Assembly (NCBI GenBank): GCA_025352845.1
Contig: JANXSC010000059.1
Location: 1 to 9,163, forward strand
Origin: Opitutaceae bacterium
GTDB lineage: Bacteria; Verrucomicrobiota; Verrucomicrobiia; Opitutales; Opitutaceae
DNA: 9,163 nucleotides
Direction of reading: 5' to 3'
Position 1 is the stretch's first letter, and each line of letters begins with the position of its first letter. Below are positions 1 through 7,371 of this stretch, in pieces. The notes under the pieces were generated by a model. That model saw only the letters and a list, made by a program, of their open reading frames with translations, did no database searches and was not told the origin of the DNA. The translations under genes and the position numbers were made by a program.

Positions 1-1
1 T

Positions 2-1144
2 GGTAGCCGCGAGCGTGAGCGAGTGGACGGTTCCGATGAACCACTCGCTCACGCTCGCGGCCACGGGCAAAAACTCCGCGTCAACGTCGAGCTGCAGGAC
101 GATTTCTCCCTCCATCAGGCCCTCTCGCTCTACCTCATCGACACGCTGCCGCTGCTCAACCGCGAGTCGCCTGATTATCCATTCGACGTGCTCACGCTCT
201 GCGAAGCCATCGTCGAAGATCCCGACACGATCCTGCGCCGGCAAGTCGACAAACTGAAGACCGAGAAACTCGCGGAGATGCGCGCCGCCGGCGTCGAATA
301 CGCCGAGCGCATGGAGAAGCTGGAGCAGATCGAACACCCGAAGCCGCTGCGCGAATTTCTCTACGACACGTTCAACGCCTTCGCCGCCGCGCATCCGTGG
401 GTCGAGCAGGAAAACGTCCGCCCCAAGTCGATCGCGCGCGAGATGTTCGAGCGCTACATGAGTTTCGCCGACTACATCCGCGACTACGGGCTTCAGCGCT
501 CCGAGGGCCTGCTGCTGCGCCACCTCTCGCAAGTCTGGAAAGTCCTCGCGCAAACCGTTCCCACCGCCGCGAAGACCGAGGCCGTGATCGAGATGGAGGA
601 TTATTTCCGCGAACTGATCCGTGGCATCGACTCGAGCCTGCTCGAGGAATGGGAGCGGATGCGCAATCCGGACTTTGTCGCGGGCGAAGCGGCGACCGCG
701 GACAAGCCCGCGCGCCCGGCGAGCTACGACATCACGCGTGACGAAGCCGCGTTTCGCCGCTTGGTGCGCACGGGAATTTTCGGGTTTCTCCAGGACGTCG
801 CCGCGCGCGATTGGGAGAGCGCCGCCTCGCGCCTGGCGATCGGCGAGGCGGTGGTCGCCGTGGACGGCGCCCCGATGTCAACCGAGGCGAAACGGATCGA
901 GGCGGCCTTCGCGCCTTACTTCAAAGCCCGCACCCGTTTCCGCCTCGACCCCGAGGGCCGCGCTGCGAAACACACGCACTGGCTGCACGAACCCGGCGAC
1001 ACCGAATGGGACATCGCGCAGGTGCTCACCGATCCCGGCGGCCACGATGATTGGGAGGCGCGCTTCGCCGTCTCACTTGCGGATTCGCGTGCACAGAATC
1101 GCGCGGTGGTGCGCTTCGACGCGGTGCAGCCGATCGGCACGTAG
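2..1144 (+). CDS. DEAD/DEAH-box helicase, C-terminal part with DUF3516-like region (5' truncated by window edge)
   Basis: The frame is open to the left edge, so this is the 3' end of a longer gene; the GTG at base 23 is only an internal possible start. The product resembles the C-terminal region (DUF3516) of large superfamily 2 helicases. From memory of that family, recognisable segments are RVNVELQDDFSLHQ (from about base 77), ESPDYPFDVLTLCEAIVEDP, a coiled segment with EYAERMEKLEQIEHPKPL, then HPWVEQENVRPKSI, and RSEGLLLRHLSQVWK followed by QTVP and DSSLLEEWE. The tail has WDIAQVLTDPGGHDDW, matching the W-x(3)-Q-x-L-x-DP-x-DW pattern I associate with the family end. The ATPase motifs (Walker A, DExH) would lie upstream, outside the window, so helicase activity is inferred. 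Its role is probably RNA or DNA unwinding in the cytoplasm. It converges on the receptor gene, whose stop is 33 bases away. A hairpin lies in frame near the left edge, and the TAG stop sits in a palindrome. Confidence 0.78.
   Translation, partial: GSRERERVDGSDEPLAHARGHGQKLRVNVELQDDFSLHQALSLYLIDTLPLLNRESPDYPFDVLTLCEAIVEDPDTILRRQVDKLKTEKLAEMRAAGVEYAERMEKLEQIEHPKPLREFLYDTFNAFAAAHPWVEQENVRPKSIAREMFERYMSFADYIRDYGLQRSEGLLLRHLSQVWKVLAQTVPTAAKTEAVIEMEDYFRELIRGIDSSLLEEWERMRNPDFVAGEAATADKPARPASYDITRDEAAFRRLVRTGIFGFLQDVAARDWESAASRLAIGEAVVAVDGAPMSTEAKRIEAAFAPYFKARTRFRLDPEGRAAKHTHWLHEPGDTEWDIAQVLTDPGGHDDWEARFAVSLADSRAQNRAVVRFDAVQPIGT
6..61. repeat. Perfect 21-bp inverted repeat within the helicase reading frame
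   Basis: Bases 6-26 and 41-61 are exact reverse complements over 21 bp, separated by a 14-base loop (27-40). Two more pairs (3-4 with 63-64) form beyond one mismatch. The reading frame runs through both arms without a stop and encodes a charged, low-complexity linker (RERERVDGSDEPLAHARGHG) just before the conserved RVNVELQDDF segment. The size and symmetry resemble REP/RAYT-type palindromic repeats. This is the only copy in the window, so its repeat status is inferred. It may have inserted in frame into a variable linker. Confidence 0.6.
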
Positions 1145-1170
1145 GGCCTGAGCGAGCTCAGGCCCTACGT
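1139..1170. terminator. 32-bp palindrome at convergent gene ends, possible bidirectional terminator or REP-like element
   Basis: Bases 1139-1153 and 1156-1170 are perfect reverse complements (15 bp each) around a two-base centre, which would give a very stable hairpin with a CGAG-type loop. It contains the helicase TAG stop (1142-1144) and ends 7 bases short of the receptor stop on the other strand (1178-1180). Its position between convergent genes suits termination from both sides. Neither strand has the T-run of a classical intrinsic terminator after the stem, so it could instead be a REP-like repeat or an RNA 3'-end stabiliser. Confidence 0.5.
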
Positions 1171-1177
1171 GCTGACA

Positions 1178-4100
1178 TCAAAACGCCCACGTCGTCGTGA
1201 ACCGCACTTCGCGCGGATCGACGAGGTCGAGGCGGCCGTAGGGGATGCCGCGGCCGCCGGGCAGGCGGTAGGCGAGGTCGTCGGTGAGCAGGCGTTGCGG
1301 CACGGGATCGGAGTTGTCGAGGACGTTGCTCACATTCACCTGAAAGCTGAGCGTGCCGCGGAGGCGTTCGACCTTGCGCGCGTAGCGCAGCATCACATCG
1401 AAATAGGAAAGCGCGCGGCCGGTGAACTCCTTGCCGGCGGCGTCGGCGCCGATGATGTTGGCGCTGCGCCAGCGCCAGCCGCCGCCGGCCGTGAAGCCGC
1501 GCATCCAGCCCTGCTTGAAATCGTAGGCGGTAAACGCACTCACCTTGTGCGGGCGCAAGCCCCAGCGCTTTTCCTGATCCTGTTTGCTGCCGTTGATGTC
1601 GTCCACGAGGTTGAACAACTCCTGCGCGACGGTGACGCTCGCACTCGTCGTCAGCGTCGTGAGATTCGCCGCGGGCCGCGGGCCGCCGAGTTCGATCCAT
1701 TTCGCGACCGCGCCGCCGGCGACGTAGGCACTGGGATCGACGACGAACTGGCCCGCAGCATTCTGCGACACGCCCTGCACGGCGAGGCCACCGGCACCGG
1801 TCTTGAGCCCATACCACTGGATCGCCTCCGCGTAGAGGCGCGTGCGCGACGAATCGCCGTAGGAGTAGTTGGCAAGGAGCCGCCAGTTCCGGGTCAGATT
1901 GGCCGTGAGGCGCGCCTCATAGCCGGACGACTCGAAGTCGGACAGGCCGCCGGAGACGCCGGGCGTATAAGTTTTCTGGACCGCCTGCCACTGGCTCGTG
2001 GAATACGGCAGACCGGTGCCGGCGAGCACGCCGCCGAACGCCTCCATCACGCGCTGGTTGCGGTTGGTGAAACTGCCCGTGGCGATAAACGCGCCGACCG
2101 CGCCGCGCTCGCTCGAGGTGTAGCGCACGAGCTTCGCGTTGAGCCGGCCGCCGAGCAGATCGAAGCTCGCGCCGTAGTCGGTGCCGCGCCCGCTCGGCGC
2201 GCCGGCGAGGCGTCCGTCGGGAAACACCGTGCGGCTGAACGACGGCACACCAAGGTTCGACGAGCGGTTCGCGAGCAGCGAAACCTGATCGATCACATGG
2301 TAAACCACGCCGGCGGTCTGCGTGTGGCCGGCGAAATCGTTGACGACATGCTTCGCGGGATCCGGATCGATGACGTCGCCGATGATGGGATCGTTGCGGT
2401 AGCCGAGCTGGCGGAGCGTCACCCAGTCCTTGCGCAGGCCGAACGTGGTGACGATCCGGTCGCGGAAGAAATGGCTCTGCATGGCGGCGAGCAGCGCGTC
2501 GGTCTCCTGAATCGCCGCGCCGTTGGTGCCGCCGGTCGCGGTGTCGTTGGCGTAGGCGGTCGCATACTCGCGGCCGCCGAAGGCGATCTTCGCGGGCAGC
2601 GAGCGGTAGTCGCCGACGCGGTAGGTGTTGTATTTTCCCTCGGTGATGTAGTTCCGCACCGTCACGCGGTTGTTGGCGTTGATTGCATCGGCGTTGAACG
2701 GCCGGCCGGCGAGCACGAGCCACGTGTTGGCGCGCGCATCGTAGTCCCGCGACCGTGAGGCGAGACCGACGAGACTGTGGCGGCCGAGCCAGCGCCACTT
2801 CGGATCGAGAGTGTAGGAAAACGAGACGCGCGATTCCTTGTAATCGCGGTGGTGGAAATCGCGCCGCCAGTCGCCGTCGAAGTAGAGCCGACCGAGGAAG
2901 GGATTCGCGGGACCGCCGAGACCAAGCGTGCGATTGGGTTCGCCGCGCAGGACCGGGCTCGCGTTCACCATGAGCTGCACCGTGAGATCGGTGCGCTGGT
3001 AGTTGTGGCCGAAGTTGAGGAAGAAGTGATCCGTCACGCGCCAGTCGGCGGCGACGGTGTAATTCGAAAGCGACTGGGTGCGCATCATGCCGGGGCCGGA
3101 GGCGTTGTTGAAATAGGGATAGATGCGCGGGTCGCTGATGCGGAGCGTGCCGCCGGTGCGGCCGGCAGTGCCGTCGGGCGCGCGCACGGCGGCGTTGTTG
3201 TAGGTGCCGGTAAGGTAGGTCCCGATGGCATCGAAAAATTCGCGGGTGTTCTCGATGTAGATCACGCGATGGTTGAGCCCGCCGCTCGCGCCGTTGCGGC
3301 CGGTAACGCCGAGCGCGATCTGCGCGGCGGTGGGCAACGCGGTCGTCGGTGTGACCGCAACCGCATCGACGCCGCGCGCGGCGCGGTTGTCATACCACGC
3401 GAGCACTTCCTCGGACTCGAGGCCGGAGCGCATCACGGCGGCCGTGTCGCGGCCGGTCTCGCCCATCAGTGTGACCGTGAAGCGCGGGCTCGCACGAAAC
3501 AGCACCGACGCGAACACGCGCTGCTTGTCCTGAAAATCGAAATTGCGCCAGCCGCCGTTCTTCTGGTCCACGGCGGCGACGGAGGCGGCGATCACGTTTT
3601 TCTTCAGCACCGTGTTGCTGTCGAATTCGGTGCGGCTGCGACTCCACGAGCCGAAGCCGTAGCGGACGTTGGCGCTGTTGCGATAGAGCGTCGCGAGCTT
3701 TGAGGACTGGTTGATGATGCCGCCGACCGCGCCGATACCGAAGAGAATGCTGTTGGGGCCGCGGCTGTCGTCGTAGCGGCCGATGCGGTAGCCGTCGGAC
3801 GGCGCGATGCTCGGAAAATAATCGAGCCCCTGACTCGCCGCGATGCCGCGCGTAGTGATGCCGCCGTTGAGATTCTGCGCGTTGATGAACGCGTTCTGCC
3901 CCGAGCCCGCGACCCGCGACTGTGTGTCGATTTCGGAGTTCACCGAATACTCGACGAGCTGCTTCATGTCGGTGATCGCGAGGTCCTCGAGAAACTCCTT
4001 CGTGAACACCGACACCGATCCCGGCGTGTCGCGCAGCTTCGCGTTGAGCCGGCTGCCGGCGAGGGTGTTCTCGGCCTGATAGCCGACGTCCCGCGAGGTG

Positions 4101-4225
4101 TTCACCGAAAACGGGCTGAGTTCGACGACTTCTTCACGCGCTGCCGCCGCTGGCGGCGGAGCAGACAGCTGCTGTGCGCGGAGGACGAGCGGAAGAAAAC
4201 AGAGGGCCAGTGAGGCAAAACGCAT
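1178..4225 (-). CDS. TonB-dependent outer-membrane receptor (Verrucomicrobia type)
   Basis: A 1015-residue outer-membrane receptor that would import a ligand, here probably a sulfated glycan fragment, using TonB-ExbBD energy. The ATG at 4225 begins a signal peptide (MRFASLALCFLPLVLRA, residues 1-17), followed by an Ala/Pro-rich linker. The plug domain is at about residues 64-178, with DTPGSVSVFTKEFLEDL, a TTRGIA segment and the conserved RGPNSILFGIGAVGGIIN (about 155-172). The rest is a long barrel that ends in FTTTWAF, with the terminal aromatic typical of outer-membrane barrels. EEVVELSPFSV (31-41) before the plug is typical of Opitutaceae receptors and may hold the TonB box. No carboxypeptidase-like N-terminal extension, signalling domain or SusD partner is visible. 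It is the last gene of the operon, 44 bases after the sulfatase upstream of it. No Shine-Dalgarno sequence precedes the ATG. The ligand is inferred only from the sulfatase neighbours. Confidence 0.93.
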   Translation of the reverse strand: MRFASLALCFLPLVLRAQQLSAPPPAAAAREEVVELSPFSVNTSRDVGYQAENTLAGSRLNAKLRDTPGSVSVFTKEFLEDLAITDMKQLVEYSVNSEIDTQSRVAGSGQNAFINAQNLNGGITTRGIAASQGLDYFPSIAPSDGYRIGRYDDSRGPNSILFGIGAVGGIINQSSKLATLYRNSANVRYGFGSWSRSRTEFDSNTVLKKNVIAASVAAVDQKNGGWRNFDFQDKQRVFASVLFRASPRFTVTLMGETGRDTAAVMRSGLESEEVLAWYDNRAARGVDAVAVTPTTALPTAAQIALGVTGRNGASGGLNHRVIYIENTREFFDAIGTYLTGTYNNAAVRAPDGTAGRTGGTLRISDPRIYPYFNNASGPGMMRTQSLSNYTVAADWRVTDHFFLNFGHNYQRTDLTVQLMVNASPVLRGEPNRTLGLGGPANPFLGRLYFDGDWRRDFHHRDYKESRVSFSYTLDPKWRWLGRHSLVGLASRSRDYDARANTWLVLAGRPFNADAINANNRVTVRNYITEGKYNTYRVGDYRSLPAKIAFGGREYATAYANDTATGGTNGAAIQETDALLAAMQSHFFRDRIVTTFGLRKDWVTLRQLGYRNDPIIGDVIDPDPAKHVVNDFAGHTQTAGVVYHVIDQVSLLANRSSNLGVPSFSRTVFPDGRLAGAPSGRGTDYGASFDLLGGRLNAKLVRYTSSERGAVGAFIATGSFTNRNQRVMEAFGGVLAGTGLPYSTSQWQAVQKTYTPGVSGGLSDFESSGYEARLTANLTRNWRLLANYSYGDSSRTRLYAEAIQWYGLKTGAGGLAVQGVSQNAAGQFVVDPSAYVAGGAVAKWIELGGPRPAANLTTLTTSASVTVAQELFNLVDDINGSKQDQEKRWGLRPHKVSAFTAYDFKQGWMRGFTAGGGWRWRSANIIGADAAGKEFTGRALSYFDVMLRYARKVERLRGTLSFQVNVSNVLDNSDPVPQRLLTDDLAYRLPGGRGIPYGRLDLVDPREVRFTTTWAF

Positions 4226-4269
4226 GGCGTGGGGTGGGTTCAGCGCGCTCGACGGGGCCGGCGAGTGCG

Positions 4270-5856
4270 TCAGTTTTCGCCCTTTGAACCGGGAGTCTGC
4301 TTCTTCTTGTTTGCCCGACGCAGAGCTTCGACTGAGCCCGGCGCGCTCACTGCACCCTCGGTCGACGACAGCTTTTGTTTTTCCTCCTGCGCCTTAAGCC
4401 AGGCATCGTAGCCCTTGCCGCCGCCGCCGACGTATTTGTAGGTGTCGAAAATCGCCTCCTGCCCGAGGGCGCGCGGATCTTTTTCCTCCGTGAGGAGTTT
4501 CATCATGCGCAGGCGCATCGCCTCCATCGTGCCCGCGTGGGCGAGGTCGTGCGCGAGGTTGTTCACGCCTGCGGGATCGCGGCGGAGATCGTAGAGCTCG
4601 TCGGGGAGCCGCTTGCCAAACGAGAGATCGTAGAAGTGGCCGCCGATGGCCTTGATGAACTCCTTCGTCGGACTCGGATCGCAGTTGCCGAAATCGGTCT
4701 CGGGGTTGCCCGCGGGCCAGCGATCGGGGTGAAAATTATGCACGTAGAGAAAATCCGGCGTCTGCAGTGCGCGCACCGGATAACCGAGATCATTGGGTCG
4801 CCCGAGATCGTGGCGCTCCTTGCCGATGAGCATCTCGGTGCGGTCCTCGATCATCCCGGACTGCGGCGAGCGCAAAATCGCGGCGAGGCTGCGACCGGTG
4901 ATCTGCGGGTGCGGCGCGACGCCCGCGAGTTCGAGGTAGGTCGGAGCGAAATCGCGGACGTTGATGAAGTCCTCCACGACACGGCCGGGCTTGATGCCCT
5001 GGCCCCAACGCATCGCGAGCGGCAGGCGGAAGCCATCCTCGTGAATCTGGCCCTTCACGTAGGGAAAAGGCATCCCGTGATCCGAGGTGACGACGATGAG
5101 CGTATTTTCCAATTCCCCGCGCGCCGCGAGCGCCGCGATCGCTTTGCCGATGTGCGCGTCGGCCGACTCCACCTCGATCGCGTAGTCGGCGAGATCGCCG
5201 CGGACGAGCGCGGTTTCGGGCAGATAGGGCGGCACGACGACCTCGGCCAGTTTTTTGCCGAGGCGCACGCCGGAGTTGAGTTCGTAGGGGCGGTGGGGTT
5301 CATGGAACCCCATCCAGAAACAAAAGGGCTTGGCCTTGTCTTTCTGTGTGAGGAAGGCGTCGAAATTTTTCGAGTAGTCGTTGCGGTTGATTCCGGACGC
5401 GACCGGCACGAGCCGGTGCTCGTCGAACGACGGCCCCGCGGGATTGCGCGTGCGCTTCGCCAGCGTCTGAAAATCGCCCGGCCCCCAGCCCTTGCCGGTG
5501 AGGCCGACGGCGTAGCCGGATTTTTCGAGCAGGTCGGGATAAACCTCGAAGCCCTCGGGGAAGTAGCCGTTGTGCGAGACGGCTTCCTTGAGCTGCCACG
5601 TGTTGCGGCCGGTGAGAATCGTCGCGCGGCACGGCGAGCATTTCGGATTCGAGGTGAACGCATTTTTGAAGAGCACGCCCTCGCGCGCGACGCGATCGAA
5701 GTTCGGCGTCTTCACCCACGAGCAACCGTAGGCACCCGCGTGCTGCCAACCCCAGTCGTCGAAGATGATGAAGAGGATATTCGGCCGCGCGGGATCGGCG
5801 GCGCGCAGGGTGGCGGCGAACGCGAAGGTGAGAAGGATGAGACGAACGTGAAGCAT
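4270..5856 (-). CDS. Secreted sulfatase, heparan N-sulfatase (SGSH)-like
   Basis: A 528-residue alkaline-phosphatase-fold sulfatase, predicted periplasmic. I chose the ATG at 5856 because it directly starts a signal peptide (MLHVRLILLTFAFAATLRAA, residues 1-20). A TTG nine codons upstream (5883) would only add an unneeded extension. The metal-binding start is FIIFDDWGW (Asp33, Asp34). The formylglycine motif is CSPCRATILTGR (Cys73, Arg77), which fits CxPxR but has Cys in place of the usual Ser at its fourth position. TGKGWGPG (Lys122), GFHEPHRPY (His185/His188) and VVTSDHGMPFPYVKGQ (Asp259, His260, Lys268) supply the remaining expected metal and sulfate ligands. The CSPCRATILTGRNTWQL and GKGWGPG context recalls bacterial relatives of N-sulfoglucosamine sulfohydrolase, so N- or O-sulfated hexosamine is a reasonable substrate guess. 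The protein ends in a Lys-rich tail (RRANKKKQTPGSKGEN). Activity needs cysteine maturation by an enzyme not encoded here. Confidence 0.9.
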   Translation of the reverse strand: MLHVRLILLTFAFAATLRAADPARPNILFIIFDDWGWQHAGAYGCSWVKTPNFDRVAREGVLFKNAFTSNPKCSPCRATILTGRNTWQLKEAVSHNGYFPEGFEVYPDLLEKSGYAVGLTGKGWGPGDFQTLAKRTRNPAGPSFDEHRLVPVASGINRNDYSKNFDAFLTQKDKAKPFCFWMGFHEPHRPYELNSGVRLGKKLAEVVVPPYLPETALVRGDLADYAIEVESADAHIGKAIAALAARGELENTLIVVTSDHGMPFPYVKGQIHEDGFRLPLAMRWGQGIKPGRVVEDFINVRDFAPTYLELAGVAPHPQITGRSLAAILRSPQSGMIEDRTEMLIGKERHDLGRPNDLGYPVRALQTPDFLYVHNFHPDRWPAGNPETDFGNCDPSPTKEFIKAIGGHFYDLSFGKRLPDELYDLRRDPAGVNNLAHDLAHAGTMEAMRLRMMKLLTEEKDPRALGQEAIFDTYKYVGGGGKGYDAWLKAQEEKQKLSSTEGAVSAPGSVEALRRANKKKQTPGSKGEN

Positions 5857-5922
5857 GGGAAGGATGGGGTGGTGAGAAAACAAATGCGAACGAGAGCTGG
5901 ACGAGAGGCGGAGGGGATGGGC

Positions 5923-7356
5923 TCAGGATTTTTTCCCAGCCTTCTTCTTCGCCGCGCCTTGGGAGGCTGCGGTGGGCTGGGCGGCGCCGGGCCACGGGTA
6001 GTCGTTTAGGCCGGCACCGGCGTCGCGCGGGCCGGGCGGCAGCTCCTTGGCCCAGGCGATCACGAGCTCGGAAAGCCGCGCAACGATCTCGGGATGCTGC
6101 GCGGCGACATTGTCCACCTGCATCGGATCGCGCGGGAGTTCGTAGAGCTCGGCGCGGCTGCGGTCGGGGTTGATGAGCAGCTTCCAGTTGGCATCGCGGA
6201 TGGCAAGCTGCGGGCTGCGGTTGAGCACGGACCCCGCAATGTTGAAACGCCATTCCCACATCAGCGGATTCGCGCGGGCACGCGGCACGCCGAGCAAAAT
6301 ATCGCCCACATCCTCGCCGTCAGGCCGCCAGCCGGCCGGCGCGGATACGCTGGCGAGCTTCAGCACGGTGGGCATAAAGTCCACGCCGCCCACGACCGAG
6401 GCGTCGTCGATTTTCCCCGCGGGAATCCGTCCCGGCCAGCACGCGATGAACGGCACGCGCACGCCGCCCTCGTAGAGGCTGCGCTTGCGGCCGCGGAACG
6501 GCCCCGGCGAGCCCACGCCGCTGTGACCGGCGTTGGCGATGAAAATGTCCTCCGGGCCGTTGTCGCTGCTGAAGAAGATCGCGGTGTTGTCCGCGAGGCC
6601 GAGTTTGGCGAGTTCGCCGAGCAGGCGGCCGATCTGCGTGTCGAGATCGGAGACACTCGCGTAGTAGATCGTGCGCGCGCTATTGTGCGGGAGGTCGGGA
6701 TTGCCGAAGCGGTCGAACGGTGCCATCTGCTCGGGCGTGGGGTTGAGCGTGGCGTGGGGCACGAGCGTCCAAAGCTGAAGGTAGAACGGCTTGTCGCCGC
6801 AGCCCCGGATGAACTGGAGCGACTCGTCCACGAAGAGCGCCGTGGACTTCGCGCGGTAGTAAGGGTCGCCGCTGATGATATTGGCGCCGGCCGGGCCTTC
6901 ACCCGAGCCGACAAAATCGAAGCCGTAGTCCGCGATGGGCGGGCCGCCGGAATTGTTACCGAGGTGCCATTTGCCGACATGCGCCGTGGCGTAGCCGGCG
7001 GCGCGGAGCGTGGCGGCGACGTTGGGCACCTTGGGATCGAGGAACTGCGACATGCCGCGCGCGGTGTTCAGCTCGGGCGTCGCGTAGTGGCCGTGAATGC
7101 GCTGGCGCGCGGGATAGCTTGACGTGAAAAATCCGCAGCGGCTCGGCGAGCACACGGAGCCGGCGACGTAGAAATTCGTGAACAGCTTCCCCTCGCGCGC
7201 GAGGCGGTCGAGGTGGGGCGTGCGGAGGAAGGTATTGCCGTAGCAGCCCAGGTCGCCCCACCCGAGATCGTCGGCGAGGATGAAGATGATGTTCGGCCGC
7301 GTGGCGGCCGAAGCGGTGCAGGCGAGGAGGCAGATGACAGCGAGAAGGCGTTTCAT
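5923..7356 (-). CDS. Secreted sulfatase, arylsulfatase A/GALNS-like
   Basis: A 477-residue sulfatase with a clear signal peptide (MKRLLAVICLLACTASA, cleavage near residue 17) from the ATG at 7356, hence periplasmic. Visible motifs: FILADDLGWGDLGCYG (Asp29, Asp30) for the metal, CSPSR (Cys69, Arg73) for formylglycine, HVGKWHLG (Lys129, His131), LVPHATL (His201), FFSSDNGPED (Asp265, Asn266) and GRKRSLYEGG (Lys291). The SDNG form together with GKWHLG and the GRKRSLYEGGVRVP segment is typical of the arylsulfatase A / N-acetylgalactosamine-6-sulfatase branch, so an O-sulfated sugar is the likely substrate, but the position attacked cannot be read off. After CSPSR the usual LTGR is replaced by FTSS, which is odd but followed by PARQRIHGH, as in some environmental sulfatases. 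The C-terminus is Lys-rich (AAKKKAGKKS). The gene starts 15 bases after the sulfatase upstream of it and ends 66 bases before the next, which supports co-transcription. Confidence 0.92.
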   Translation of the reverse strand: MKRLLAVICLLACTASAATRPNIIFILADDLGWGDLGCYGNTFLRTPHLDRLAREGKLFTNFYVAGSVCSPSRCGFFTSSYPARQRIHGHYATPELNTARGMSQFLDPKVPNVAATLRAAGYATAHVGKWHLGNNSGGPPIADYGFDFVGSGEGPAGANIISGDPYYRAKSTALFVDESLQFIRGCGDKPFYLQLWTLVPHATLNPTPEQMAPFDRFGNPDLPHNSARTIYYASVSDLDTQIGRLLGELAKLGLADNTAIFFSSDNGPEDIFIANAGHSGVGSPGPFRGRKRSLYEGGVRVPFIACWPGRIPAGKIDDASVVGGVDFMPTVLKLASVSAPAGWRPDGEDVGDILLGVPRARANPLMWEWRFNIAGSVLNRSPQLAIRDANWKLLINPDRSRAELYELPRDPMQVDNVAAQHPEIVARLSELVIAWAKELPPGPRDAGAGLNDYPWPGAAQPTAASQGAAKKKAGKKS

Positions 7357-7371
7357 AAGCAGGGAGCAAAT

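Noticed and set aside
1169..2758. Long plus-strand open frame opposite the receptor gene (about 529 codons), plus another at 2777-3703
   Set aside because: It is antisense to a well-supported receptor and rich in Ala, Arg, Gly and Val with no recognisable domain. Such frames are expected opposite high-GC genes.
5857..5883. TTG start nine codons upstream for the SGSH-like sulfatase
   Set aside because: The ATG at 5856 directly begins the signal peptide, and no ribosome-binding site supports the TTG.
4375..6009. Plus-strand open frame of about 544 codons opposite the SGSH-like sulfatase
   Set aside because: It mirrors the sulfatase coding frame and its composition reflects the reverse complement of its codons. 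It shows no family motif and no start signal.
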